Below, in pieces: positions 51,796 through 63,794 of a DNA stretch of 64,000 bases (its first letter is position 1; every line of letters starts with the position of its first letter). The notes under the pieces are model-generated. The model searched no databases. It saw only the letters and a list, made by a program, of their open reading frames with translations, and was not told the DNA's origin. Origin of the DNA: Amblyornis subalaris (taxonomy: Eukaryota; Chordata; Aves; Passeriformes; Ptilonorhynchidae); assembly GCA_018881555.1 (NCBI GenBank), contig JACAXG010000013.1:8284191-8348190 (forward strand). The letters are read 5' to 3'. Both the position numbers and the translations under genes were made by a program.

Positions 51796-52587
51796 CCTCA
51801 TTTTCCCTTGGTCAAGCACATCCAGTGAAAGAACCAGAAACAGTTCAATGTGAAAGGGTTAAAGAAAAGACTAATCTGTCACCTGCCTGTTGGACAGGAG
51901 TTGTGGGACAGAGTGAAGGAGCTGCTCTGGGAATGGAGCTGGTGATCCCTGGAACCCCGGGCACGGCTGAAGGATGAGNCTCATCGTCTGGGATTTTGTC
52001 GTAGTTGTGTGGTTGGAAATCATACCAGGATGGAACAGCTCAGCAGGGATTCAAGTCCTCTCTCCTCCNAAGGTCCACTTGTGGTCACGTACAGTGCCTG
52101 GAGCACAGGGAGTGTTCAACCCATGGGAGCAGTGGGAGAGATGTGTAGGATTGGAGTCATGTTGCTATAGGCACTTCCATCCCTGAATCTTTATTGCTTT
52201 TTGTGCCACTTCACTGCAACATGGAAAAGGCACAGAAATTATCTACTTTGGCTCTATCTTAGACCTGAAATTGAACCAAAAGCCCAAGTAAAGACAGCTT
52301 TACTGGATTCTGGACATGGATTGAAAGTTTGTAATATTCCCTTGTCTTTCTAGTGGGAAGAAGTAAAACTGATGCTTTGAAAATCATTGAAGTCTAAATA
52401 GGGAATTTCTCATCTACTCTGAATTTCATAGCTTTATCCTGTTTCTGCTACTCCATTTCTGTGTATGACACCATGAAAGGTGCAGTGTTCATTCCTAACC
52501 CACTGATGTGCTTCTTGCCCACAGAGCAGCTGGAGTTGATAGCAAGTAATTCATGGAGAGGAAAAATAATATCAAAGTGAAAGTGGT

Positions 52588-52670
52588 AATCTTAACACTC
52601 TACTTTGTACTTGGCAGATCTCAAAACACTCCCCAAAGTGAAGGTGCCTAATTTTAAATCCTTCAGCCAC
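52588..52670 (+). mobile_element. Possible 5' piece of a MIR-like SINE
   Basis: TACTTTGTACTTGGCAGATC followed by TCAAAACACTCCCCAAAG resembles the 'CACTT...GATCTCAAAGCACTTTACAAA' segment of amniote MIR-type elements. It may belong with the copy 430 bp downstream or be separate. Confidence 0.35.
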
Positions 52671-53087
52671 CCAATGTGCTTGTTAAGAGGAGGGAGGGAA
52701 GCATTTGTTTGTGACAGAGCTATTAAATGTAGNATTTGTGTCTTATAAAGTGGCAGTGTTGCTTTTGCAGGCTGATTAGAAATGGTGAATAGATTTGGGT
52801 CCCACAGCCCTTGAAATGAATGCCAGACTCACTCCACTTCAATAGGAGATGGATAGGGAAAATTGTTCCTGTTCCAGTATNTTCCCCTGTGAGTGCCATA
52901 GTACCATTGTCTTGAATTGCACAAACATTGTAGGCAAGTTTTGAATGTTCTGGAAGCAATCCTTAATGCTAGAGCGATACCAGAGGTATGAATCTCCAAG
53001 AATTTAATTTTAAACAGTGTATCTGAAAGCAATGCAATTCTATTACAACATCACACCTACTTTGCATATATATATATTTCTCTTTTT

Positions 53088-53290
53088 CAAGGCTCTCAAT
53101 ATGATTTATGAGCAGCAATTAACTAAGCCTTTTAACAGCATGTGACAGGTGTTGCTGGGCCCATTTATGAACTAGGCAAGCTGAGGCACAGAGGTGTCAA
53201 GTGTAGTTTGGCAGCAATGGTATTGCAACACGAAGACCAGAACCCAAGAATCCTGAATCACAGCTCCTATTCTACGAGCTGCCCATTTAT
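53088..53290 (+). mobile_element. MIR-like ancient SINE remnant
   Basis: CCATTTATGAACTAGGCAAG, CTGAGGCACAGAGGTGTCAA, CCAGAACCCAAGAATCCTGA and CAGCTCCTATTCTAC match the MIR 3' half in order and spacing. An old, inactive copy. Confidence 0.65.
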
Positions 53291-55239
53291 TGCTAGGAGA
53301 GAAGATCATTAAAATCTACTGGGCTTGTCTGGCAGACTTTATAAACTTATGCATGCTTTTAAATGCAGTGGGGTTATCGTTATTAAATGATGAATGTAGG
53401 AGGGTTTTAGCATAATGCTGAAGAAACACATTAAACCATGATGGAATGAGAATCAATATAGGTCATTAAAAATAAAAATTCTGCTGAAACAGATTTTACC
53501 TGTCACTCAGCAATTTTATACACTGTGCTTGCTTTATTCNGCTCTACTGATGTAACACAAAAGACTTTTTAAAATATAAATGGCAGGTGACTTTTAGAAT
53601 GTTGTACTTTAATGCTCGCAGACCATGGGCTTCCTTCCTTTGGTCAGTAGGACTGGGACTCTGTATCNCAGTCTGCAGCATCAGGGGGAGGTGTGGGCTC
53701 TGTGTTTATTTTATGCTTTCAAGATAGTCTGGGTTTTCAAATCCCACTTGGAATACTGGTCTCGGTGTTCTNATTGGCAACCTCATAGGATGGTGTAATG
53801 CTCCTGACTGGGGGAAAGGTNCTGGGAAAAAGGTGCTCCAGTCAAGGTGAAATTTACCCCTCCTTAGCTGAGACCACAGCAGCGCACAGACCTTGCAGTG
53901 TCCCTCAGGGACCATGCTCATCCTCAAACGCATCACTACTGAGGCAGAGCTGGAGTTAGAACATCTGCTTCCAATCATGGTCCCCAGAGGGTCTGCAAGG
54001 CTCTAGATCAGTAGAAGAGGGGTACTTCAGCTGGAATCAGGATATAGCATGTGTTTTGGGGNAAAAAAAAAAGGGTTTGAACCTTTATTTCTCAGCTCTA
54101 TATGCAAAAGANGAAGACATTTCTAATGTGTCTTGCAGCTCCTACTTGCAAGTACATTCATATTAGTAATACAATAAGAATTCCAGAAGTTCTACCTTGC
54201 TAATTGTGGAAGGATAGAAACAAGTGAAAACTTGATAAATGCAGCATGGGGATTTGCCATGTGTTTAAATCTTGGAAAGGGAAATGCTTTATTCACATCT
54301 GAAATTAACAGCTAAGTAGTAGTGGAAATAGGACTTTCTTTTGTGTTGTATGGAGTTTTCTGCTGTATGGCAGATGATTTAATCAGGGGATTTTTTTTTA
54401 ATCAAAAAGAAAAGTAGAATAGAGATGTGGGTAATTAAATATAGAAGATCCTATTTCTAGTTTTAGTGTAAATGCATTTATTATTTGTAAACCTGACTCA
54501 TTTGTAAAGANACACACCAAAAAATGGACACACATTCAGAATTATCCAAGCCCTTTATGAGTGTGAGCAGTACTTCATAAACTGGTGTCAAAATGTTCCC
54601 CAGTAATGGTCTGGGCTACCAGTACATTTATTACTGTCACTGAATAAATCTTCTATGTGTTTATTTTCACTTGCAACNCTATTAAACTCTGGGCAGTCTT
54701 TCNCCCTTTGCAGATAAGTAGTTACAGAGAATNAGGTATGCAGATAATATTGGTGAAAATAACCTCAAAGATATAAAACCCATTCCCAAAATCAAAACCA
54801 AAGGCAAAACAGGTGGCCTTTTAAGACCCTGTAACCCAACACAAACTTCTCAGCCCATGAGATTGGACGGTCTGATGACTGCTCTGGGCTNTTGATTCAA
54901 CTCCAAATCCTGCAAAATTGTAAGGCAATCCCTGCCTATTGTTTGTTTGGTGTGTTGGTTGTTTTTTTTCCTCTAGCTGAAGGTGCAAAGCAAAATAGGT
55001 CTGTGGTCCCGCTCCCATTACAGACTGTGAGAGTTTGCTTACACTGAAGTCACTGACAAAACCCTCAATAGCTTTAATGGGGGCAAGAACAGGCTCACCG
55101 TGATTTAATCTAAAGTGTTCAGCTCAAGGCAGAAAGACGGGGGCTCTTTGAAAATGACAACTTGTGGGTTTTGGAGAGGCCATTAACATATTTGTCATGG
55201 GGGAAAGAGGGTAAATAAGGAACTTGAAAAGAAAGACAG

Positions 55240-55510
55240 ATATTAATTACGCTTCAGACAACATTGTTGTGTGCTGATGACATGCTGCAGCTCTCCAGAC
55301 GACTATAATTTGCAAGTGAACCCAACGAGCAGGAGACTTTACAACAAGCCGAGCAATTAGTTCTTCCTGAGTTGCAAGAGTGACATCATGTGTGCAAAAC
55401 ATGCCTTCGCCTTCAGCTAACAACACGTACTCATTTATTCTTCCTGTAGGGTCACTGTTGGCTGTGAAGGCCATTAAATCATTCCTCTGATGGATGTGTT
55501 AACTTTCAGA
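55240..55510. promoter_or_regulatory. Candidate conserved element with an uninterrupted 75-codon minus-strand frame
   Basis: Repeat-free, N-free block with balanced composition, a GAGTGACATCATGTG (CRE/AP-1-like) word, TTAATTACG, and an open minus-strand frame (55474-55247) whose translation is varied rather than low-complexity (for example TGRINEYVLLAEGEG). No splice-site model or known domain. It may be a conserved non-coding element that happens to be open, or an unrecognised exon or micropeptide. Confidence 0.3.
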
Positions 55511-58500
55511 GTCGAGTGAATAAGGGTCCGTGAAGTGCAGATAAAGAAACACGTGCCCAGAGCACCAGTTATCAACAAAAGCAACCCAATATCTGATTTT
55601 ATGCCCTACAGCTGGCTTAAAAAAAATTCTTGTATGCTTTTAAATACCTTAAGTTCTTTTCTGGAAAACTTGTCCCTGTTTTAGGGTCTGACCTGATAAG
55701 TGGTTCTTTTGTTAATATTTTTTTTGTCTGAAATTTGTCAAGACATTGTTGGACAAGCTGAAGGCTTGCTTTTATGAGCTCTTTATATAGAGTGCTGGGA
55801 AAAAAGCAAGTATTTTATTTGACTAGGAAATTTAATAGAAATTAAATACTTCAACAATAATATTGATGTATATCCGGGTATAGATTTCCAGTAGTGTGTT
55901 CTTGGTTTCGTAAGTTGGATCACTTAGTGTTTTGCACTGCATGAGTTTATTGAAGAGACTATAAAGATCTATCTGATACTCAANGAGGAGCAAATTATGC
56001 CATTGATTTGGAGAGACAATTACAGTTATTCTTTAATCAGATACATAGTCCCACTGGAGCCACATACTACTTACCCGCAGTAAATTAAGCTCCTGCTTNA
56101 GTGCTTTGTAGAATCAAGATCCGAAAAAACTAACTCACGAAGATTTTTTCATCTCTTCTGTCTGTTAGAAGTGTGATGCAAATTGTCATGTAGTTTCATT
56201 GNTTTTTTTTTTCCCTGGATTAATGAAAGAGAAGAATGCCATGAGAACAAGCTTGACTTAAGAGATCTGTTTCAGTGTGTGAAAAGCTGTTTTATCTTTT
56301 GAAGAAAGCTGTTACTACAAATGCAAAATGAGCATTTTACCACTACAGTTTTTTCTAAACATAGCAGTGGGCACNAAGATTTGGCAGAGCAGATGCAGAA
56401 CGGGGCCACAACCAGCTTGGCACAGATTGCTGAGGAGCTTTGCATCAAATGGGAGCTGGTTTCTCTTACTCTGGTGAGGTTCCAGACAGGGCTGTGCACA
56501 TCCTCATTGCCTTTCCCAGTCCTGATAGCGTTTGCCCGCTGTTGGTTGCTCTCAGTACATCTCTGTCTGTCCCAGATTTGCCATTTTCCAGTGAAGTAGG
56601 AGGGAAAGCTCCTCTTTCCAGCAGTAGCCCAGCCAGACCCATGATACCCATGCCACACTCTTCTGTGAAAGTCCCGGGCAGTGACTTCAGCCCAGCACGG
56701 TATTTGGATCTGATCACCCACCCCAAGCTTTCAGCAAATATTCTGTATGGTTCTTTTGCTGGTTTCCAGCTCACATGTTTACATAGTCCCCAGAAGCATC
56801 TAAAATTAGAACCTGAGGAAAACAGAAACCTGTTCTCCAAAGCCAGCAGGATGTTTTAATAGGAACTGTTATTGCTATTATTAAGAATAGTAATAATCTT
56901 ATGTTAACCAAAGGCAGGGATGAATCTTGCTGGACTGTGCCTGGATGTGTGCCATGTCTTTATATCCTTGCAGAGCCGTGGCAAAAATCATCCCAGAGAA
57001 ATGGTAAAGCTGACAGTGGCTGTTCTGTAACAAGTGATACAACAGGGAACTCTGGAGCCTTTTGGTGCCTGAGACACTGAAGTTTTTGGTATTTCTTCTA
57101 TTTGTGACAGTTCATCCAAGCAGAGAGAGGCAGATCGTGTACAGCACTCAATTTAGTTTTCCGCAGTAAAGTTCCTGTTTTGGTCACAGCACTGAAGGAA
57201 GGCAGACATCTGAGAAGGTGACAGTAAAGGTGACAAGCAGAGCTGAAAGGGAGGAAAAGAATTCTGAATTCTGTGAAATAAGTCTGAACCCTGCAGCTTC
57301 AACTGCAGGGACTTTCCTCTTAACTGAACCCAGAGGATCCCTTCATACGAGCCTGTTCTGTTAACTCCTTTATCTGTAGCTGCCAGCATGGCCACAGATG
57401 CGATAGGGGAAGCCACTGGTTTTGGTGGTGTGGCCAAAAGAAGAGTGAGGCGTGTGTGCATGAACTGTCTTTTTTGGCTACAAGCTCTGCACAGCCTGAA
57501 GAAGTGAACCTCCCACAGAGCCAGAGCCTGCCTGCTTCGTGGGCCATTCTGACTGAATTATTCCTCTGGCAATGCACCCCTGAGCTAAACTTCAATAATG
57601 TAAAGCTGGTGACAGGCTGGTTTAGGTTTTAAGTGCATGTTTTTGATTAATTTGCTACATTTCAAGAGCAAAAAATGTGTAAACTTGGTCTTTATTCAAT
57701 ACTACGCCCCTTTCCACGTGTTTTGGGTCTATCAAAATTGTACACTATTTTTGCCTACCTAATGTACTTTTTCCCGTAGGGGAGAGANGGAGCTGGGACA
57801 CCCCATATTTAAATATATTCTTAGCAAAAAGTTCTAGAGTTTTGTAAGGGTTAGGGCAGAAGCTTTCAGTGTAAAAAAAAAACTGTGTGAGCAGAAAATG
57901 CAACTGTTACAAAACATAACTCTTGAGCTCTGTTTACCTGGCTGTACTGACANGTGGTGTACAGACGAGGGGAAAGTTCTCTCTTCTGTACCCTCCCATG
58001 CATATGTGCCTGTGTGCCCATGCCCACCAAGCTCCCACACAACATGTAAGAGAGAATCTCTATTTAGTGGTTTTAATAAAACTGCAGTTTCATTGCTCTA
58101 ATAATCAACAGCTGGGAAAATACATCCTTTCCTCCTTCATCTTTAGATTNATTTGAGAGATTTTTTGTTTTGTGGTTTTACTGGGTGGCTTTTCCAATGA
58201 ACTGATTTAAAAAAATCATTTAATTTCTTCGAAGACCACAGTGGTTACCATAGAAATACGTTAGCTGCAAAACAAGGAATAATTAGTTTATGTTTGTTCC
58301 TTTGTGTCTCCTAATTTCTTCCATTCAGTATTTTTAAGCATATAATTATAGGGATTATTCAGCTTCGTGATTTTTTTTCCCCCTCTATAAATTCATTTAA
58401 AGACAAAACTCTGATGTCTGTAGAGCATAAATAATAATGATTATATATGGTAATTAGTCCAACCCGTTTGTCCACATAGCAGAAACAATATGTTTTCTGT

Positions 58501-59030
58501 TGGAGGCTGCAATGCTGACTAGTGGTCACTCTGAGCTTCCACTGTGGCATGCCCAGTTATCGGTCTCATCCCTTATGGCTACTCAACCAGTGACCCTTAA
58601 CATTTAGAAATGGGACTCTTGAAAGCCCTGCAGGACACTTCCTTGTGCTGTTCGAGTTCTGGGACAGGCTAAATTTGACGANAAAGGCATCAGCAGGCTC
58701 CAGAAGCCTCTAAGGTTGGGTGACAATTGAGCAAGGACGGGAGTATTGCGACACTNGGGTTTAAGGTGGTTATTTAACACCTCTGCCCTGGCTGGAATTG
58801 CCGAGTAGGCAAAGTTCTGCCTGTGTGGAAGGGCTGAAACTTGTAGGACTTCTCCAGCAACACTTGTGATGGATCAGGCTTTTTGCAAAATGGCAATTTT
58901 CCCTGAGCACAGGGAAGGGTGCTGGAGCCCTCTGGTTCAGAGTAGCTCAGAGGTTAAATCACTTTGGAACTAATGTCCCTTGGGAGACATGTTCTTTCTT
59001 TAAAGCTCCAAGAAGAATAAACAGGAATAA
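55511..59030. other. Upstream flank, no gene recognised
   Basis: AT-rich unique DNA. 57600-57800 (GTTTTTGATTAATTTGCTAC, CTACGCCCCTTTCCACGTG) has the look of regulatory DNA, including an E-box CACGTG; unproven. Open frames at 56272-56859 overlap in several phases and show no domain. Confidence 0.4.
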
Positions 59031-59174
59031 GAATGAGTCTTATCTTAGACTTGTTCCCTTCCTCCCGTCCAATCAGTCTGGAAATGTTCCACACTAGGGA
59101 AAACCATCAGGAGCAGGATTTATGGGTAGCCTGCTGTTCAGGAGCCAGGATGCTAGCTATGGAGGGGAGAGGTT

Positions 59175-59290
59175 TGGCCCTATGCTCCTGGAATCCTGAA
59201 CGTGGTGGTAGGTATGGCCTTATGCTCATGGAATGCCGGACCAGGGAATAGGGATGGCCCTGTGCTCCTGGAATCCGGAACCAATGTCCA
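59175..59290 (+). repeat. 40-bp tandem repeat, about three copies
   Basis: Copies start with TGGCCCTATGCTCCTGGAAT at 59175, a diverged copy at 59215 and another at 59255, giving an exact 40-bp period. It lies about 150 bp from a CR1 fragment and 270 bp from a small CpG island. Confidence 0.85.
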
Positions 59291-59438
59291 AACTCTGAAT
59301 TCCCCTATGGAAAAGAGAGGAAGGCTGCCAGTACCTGCTCTGGTAAGTATATTCCAATTATTCTCCTGAATCAAGCCTTTAAGAAAAAATAATAATCAGC
59401 GTCATGTGGTTTTCAAAGGCTCGGGTCCGAGCTAGGTT

Positions 59439-59605
59439 AGAATCATGGAACAATTCGTGTTGGACGGGACCTTAAAGACCATCTCATCCCAGCTCCCTGC
59501 CATGGGCAGGGACACCTTCCACTAGACCAGGCTGCTCTAAGCGCCGTCCAGCCCGGTCTTGAGCGCTCCCAGGGCGGGGGCAGTCCCGGTTTCCCCGGAC
59601 GGGAG
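59439..59605 (-). mobile_element. CR1 3'-end fragment at a CpG-island edge
   Basis: AGAATCATGGAACAATTCGT, then GCCATGGGCAGGGACACCTT and a CpG-rich continuation (GGTCTTGAGCGCTCCCAGGG). The inner half carries many more CpGs than other CR1 copies here and grades into the island. Confidence 0.88.
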
Positions 59606-59687
59606 GGGATGCCATCCCTCCCGGCTCCCCGGGCGCCAGGGGCCGGACCCCGCGTTCGCTCCGGGGGCTCGGCCCGCGCCGCTCGGC

Positions 59688-59704
59688 ACCGCCCTCTGGC
59701 GGCC
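59688..59704 (-). promoter_or_regulatory. CTCF-like motif
   Basis: ACCGCCCTCTGGCGGCC closely follows the reverse complement of the vertebrate CTCF core (GCGCCCCCTGGTGGCC). It sits in the isolated CpG island. Motif match by eye only; occupancy unknown. Confidence 0.4.
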
Positions 59705-59713
59705 GCGGGCGGG

Positions 59714-59748
59714 AGCTGCTGCTGCTGCCGCTGCTGCNGCTGCNGCCG
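59714..59748 (+). repeat. Interrupted (CTG/CCG)n triplet tract
   Basis: About ten CTG, CCG and CNG triplets in a row inside a CpG-dense block; two are ambiguous (N), consistent with a variable site. No splice signals or conserved protein context support a coding homopolymer here. Confidence 0.7.
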
Positions 59749-59821
59749 CGCCTCGGGCTCGGGGCCGCTCCGGGGAAGCGGCCGCGGGGTCCCTTGGGAG
59801 CGGGACTGTCCCCTGTCACGG

Positions 59822-59882
59822 CATCCCCCGGCACACAGGACATCCCCCGCACACAGGACATCCCCCCGCACACAGCACCTCG
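59822..59882 (+). repeat. 18-19 bp tandem repeat (CATCCCCCGCACACAGGA), three copies
   Basis: Three near-identical units of 18-19 bp in the GC-rich 59.6-59.9 kb block. Short, recent-looking array with no coding sense. Confidence 0.8.
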
Positions 59883-59935
59883 GGCAGGCTCGCTGGGAAG
59901 GGCTCGGGGTTCCAGCGGGTGCGCAGAGTGACCTT

Positions 59936-61292
59936 TAGTGTGGGTTAAGGCTCTTTCCTAACCCTGTTTATTCATCTTGGAGACGAATCTTTAAAAGAAG
60001 AACATCTCTCCCAAGAGACAACAGTTGCACAGTGATTTAACCTCTGAGCTACTCTGAACCAGGGAGCCATCCCTGCTCAAGGGGCAAAGCTCAAATCCCT
60101 GGTTGTGATGCTGCTTTCAACAAATTCTGACCATGTGCAAACCTAATTCACACTTNGACATAATCTCTGATATTCAGAATTCAATTTCCAGTTGTTTCTC
60201 TCTTTTTTCTTAATTTTTTCATGTACGCACTGTCAGCTTTAGTTTATTGAAATACAAAATTAATTTCCTAATGCATGGATGACTTTTGGTAATAGAACAT
60301 AATATCCGGGAATGGACACTCAGGATAGAGCATCCAACTTAACGCAATTCTTGCACAATTATGAGTTGCTTACCTTAAGAATTATTCTGAGCAGTAATAA
60401 AAAAAAACCCAGTAAGAACATTCTAGTTAATAACCTGGGCAAAACAATTATNCTACTAAGAGTCTTTATTGAATCATGTATGCAAAGCAGAGGAGTTTTT
60501 CATAACAGATGTATTTAATCTTGATGCAATGATGGTTTTAACCCAACAGTGTCTTGCAATTCAATCAGAGCTTAGACTAGTTCTGATGTGCTTGAATAGA
60601 AGAGACGGAGCCAGAAGCCTCTGGAATCACAAACAAGACTCTGCTTTTGTGGAAGACCCTCAAAGTCTTGCTATTTTCCAGCAGTAACCATAATAATGAA
60701 AGCCTGGAAGATCATTTATATAATGGCTCAATGGTTAGTTTTCGTAACTGCCTACAACAGGCTTTTGGAAGCTCTCCCAGTGTTTATTGAAATAAATGTC
60801 NGGGTGAGACTATTGTGTTTGTGTCATAGATGTAAACTCTGGCACAAGGAGAATAACCTCGTGGAATACACTGCTCCAGAGTTTTACCCTTCCAGGGTGA
60901 GGGCAGCATCTGGCAGCTCTCCCTGCTCTGTGATTGCCATGCAGACTGACACCGTTTCTACTTGGCTCCTGCTGGCACTGGTAGTAATGGTTGAGTGTCC
61001 TGGGGCACAACGAAAGCTCCAGTCTGTGGAGCTGCATCAAACACAGCTCATGTGGAAGCAGAGATATCGAGAAAAGGCTCATGATGTGGTCAGGTATAAA
61101 TAGAGCGCTGGATCTCACAGCTGGCAAAGCATTAGTGGGTCACGGAGACAATTTTCCTCCTTCACAAAGGATGATTCTCCTTGCTGAATATTTGTTAGTG
61201 CTTTATTGTGCTGGCTTTTGAATTCTCCAGTGAAGAAGTTTCTACAAATGACCCTTTTACCCCCAAAGTATTTCATATTCTAATTATNTTCT
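59936..61292. other. Upstream flank, nothing recognised
   Basis: No repeat or gene recognised. I checked the plus strand here for the VDAC1 first coding exon (start MAVPPTYADLGK) and did not see it. Confidence 0.45.
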
Positions 61293-61560
61293 TTAATTTT
61301 CTTTCCTCATGTTGAGTCTAAATCTCTCTTTATTCAGTTTCCTGTAATTGCTCCTGCTCCCCTCCCCTGTGAGAAGCAGGTACCTGTCAGACATTCCTGG
61401 ACCATTTCCTTTGGTCAAAGATACACATATGCAATTTCTCTAATCTTTCCTCTACCACCTGTTCCCTCAGGCTCTTCATTATTTTCCTAGCCCTGCTCTG
61501 AACAGCTTCCCATTTATCAATATTATCTTATGATGGGTTCTGAACGGCTCATTCTGCCAT
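61293..61560 (-). mobile_element. Old CR1 fragment (internal 3' region)
   Basis: CCTCATGTTGAGTCTAAATC, TCCCCTCCCCTGTGAGAAGC and CAGGCTCTTCATTATTTTCC follow the reverse complement of CR1 sequence lying 5' of the usual short tail fragments. Diverged, no coding potential. Confidence 0.7.
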
Positions 61561-62056
61561 CATTCTCTCCTTTGCCCACACCCATGCAGCCCACAGAGGT
61601 TGTGTTTTGGGTACAGACCTGGCTAATCCCCCACTTTCTGAGCTAAGGAAACTTTCACAGGCAGAGAACACCCTGTCCTGCCATGTAACNATATGTTCTG
61701 CAAGCAGGAGTACGGCACAGCAGATGCTCGTTGCAGTTAAATATCCACCCGGAGTAGAACATTGATGGCAAGNGTGACTGAAGAGGGAAGAAGACAGTTG
61801 ATGATGATTTAAAAATCCTTTTCTGGGGCGTTCTCTCACGTCTGAGATCTGTTCTTGCCTGGCTTTTTTTACNGGCAGGAGCAGTCATTGAGACACAGCT
61901 ATAAGTCATGCAACTTGCTTTTTAAATCACAATTTATTCTCTGTCAATATTATCTGCTAACTGCAGAAGACCAGAGTCTGTGCTTGCAGTGTGTCTGTCT
62001 CCTGTGTGCTGGGATTCCTGCTGTCATGGTATTTCTTGTGACGATAATGGATTGCA

Positions 62057-62363
62057 AGGCTGGAGAGGGACNTTTTACAGGTGCTTGTAGTGACAGGACA
62101 AGTGGGAATGGCTTCAAACTGAAAGAAAGGAAGTTCAAATTGGATGTTAGGAAGAAATTCTTCCCTGTGAGGGTGGTGAGGCCCTGGCACAGGCTGGCCA
62201 GAGAGGCTGTGGCTGCCCCATCCCTGGAAGTGTCCAAGGCCAGGTTGGACAAGGCTTGGAGCAGCCTGGTCTAGTGGAAGGTGTCCCTGCACATGGCAGG
62301 GAGCTGGAACGAGATGGGCTTTAAGGTCCCTTNCAATCCAAACCATTCCATGATTCTGTGATT
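62057..62363 (+). mobile_element. CR1 3'-end fragment (about 305 bp)
   Basis: GGCTGGAGAGGGAC, AAGAAATTCTTCCCTGTGAG, GGTGGTGAGGCCCTGGCACA, GTCTAGTGGAAGGTGTCCCT and terminal CCATTCCATGATTCTGTGAT. One of the best-preserved and longest copies. Confidence 0.95.
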
Positions 62364-63794
62364 TCTGACTGGGTGTGGTGTATGTGCCTGTGTTGCTGTT
62401 TGAAGGACTTTTACGCTTATCTGGAAAACAAGCAGAGTCTGCAAGCGGAGTTGGTTTTGGGTAAGAACATTTTGAGACCTGACTTTGCCTTCACCTCTTT
62501 GATACAACATTGAGGTTTCATTCTGTAATGGACAANTAAGTTTGGAGACATATGTTTAGGAGTCTTTTTATGATAAACAGATTATATGTGTATGTAGAAC
62601 AAACCCCAACTTTTAAAACCACTAAATACTAGTAGTGAAATATAATAACCACCAAGTATTTAATTTCTGAAAATAGACCACCAGAGAACTATATTTCTAA
62701 GTGTTTTGTCAACTGAACATCTTTCTAAGAAGTTAATCTTTACAAGAACAAAAGAAAAAGCTTGAACAATAAGTCTACATGAAATAATTGTGTAAGTGAA
62801 TACCAAGCCAGTTAAGGGAGNAAAACCCCAGTGAACCTCGTGCACACAGCGTGTGTGAACAATAAGTCAGACCATGTCAGAAATGGGTGGCCAGACCTTC
62901 CTTTGGGGTAAATCATTGAGGTAATGTGTGGATTTGGCCCAGGGTTTATGATTACAGTGTCCTGCTCCTGGTTGAAGTGCAGGATGTTCTGTTGGATGTT
63001 TACGCCTCCCTTGAAGGACACAGGAGCAAGGCAGGAGCTCCTGGGACAGCAGCTGTTTTGCTCAAAGAAAGTCCAATTCTGCTGTTTCATTGGCAATTGT
63101 TGTTGCTGATCTTTTTGCTACTTAATTTCTTCTTGTATTCCTAGTGTTTGGAAAGGCTGNTCTCAGAAATGACCTCTATAATGGACAAAGCCTTAATGTC
63201 CCTGTCAATGCTCAGATATTATATTGGTGGAGGAGCTCAGAAAAAGGTGGGAGAAGGTAAGGGACAGCTGGAAGGTTGGTGGGAATGGGAAAAGGATGAC
63301 ATAAGATCTGAGAACTGTGTCAATGCTGTTGTTGTTTTTGTTAGACAAAGACTATGAAAGAAAACACAAGCCCAAGTGTGCCATGGAGATCCTCCTGTGG
63401 AAAAGTGCTCCATCTTCCTCACTCAAGCCAAGTCTGTTCCTGGAGAACTCTGGATCTGGAAGTGAAAAGCAATCAATGTGAATTCTTCGCTGTTCCCACC
63501 ATAGATCTCTCTCAGCAGAGTGAAATTGCATCATCTCTGTGGACTTTCTGGGCAAGGTTGGCCACTAACTGTTGTTGAGGGTTTAAAAAATTTAGAAAAT
63601 TGTATCATTACAACATCCATGAGTTGTGTTGTGCTTGGTTTAGTGCTCACTTTGATCTTCCTGGAGAATCTAACCACAGTCAGCTGTTTACCAAGCAGGG
63701 AAAGGACTTTTTGCGTCTTTTGGCCAATCCCCTGAACCACTACAGGAAAAACTGCCTTTCCCATTCANGTGAAAACCTCTTTAATCTGCTCTAA

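Larger units (their letters stand above)
59560..59935. promoter_or_regulatory. Isolated small CpG island
   Basis: CpG-dense, G+C-rich block of about 370 bp in an otherwise AT-rich gene-poor flank, about 24.6 kb upstream of TCF7. Its left edge overlaps a minus-strand CR1 fragment. It could be a distal promoter, a non-coding RNA start or an insulator. In human, VDAC1 is divergent from TCF7, but I find no VDAC1 exon nearby, so I do not assign it. Confidence 0.5.
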
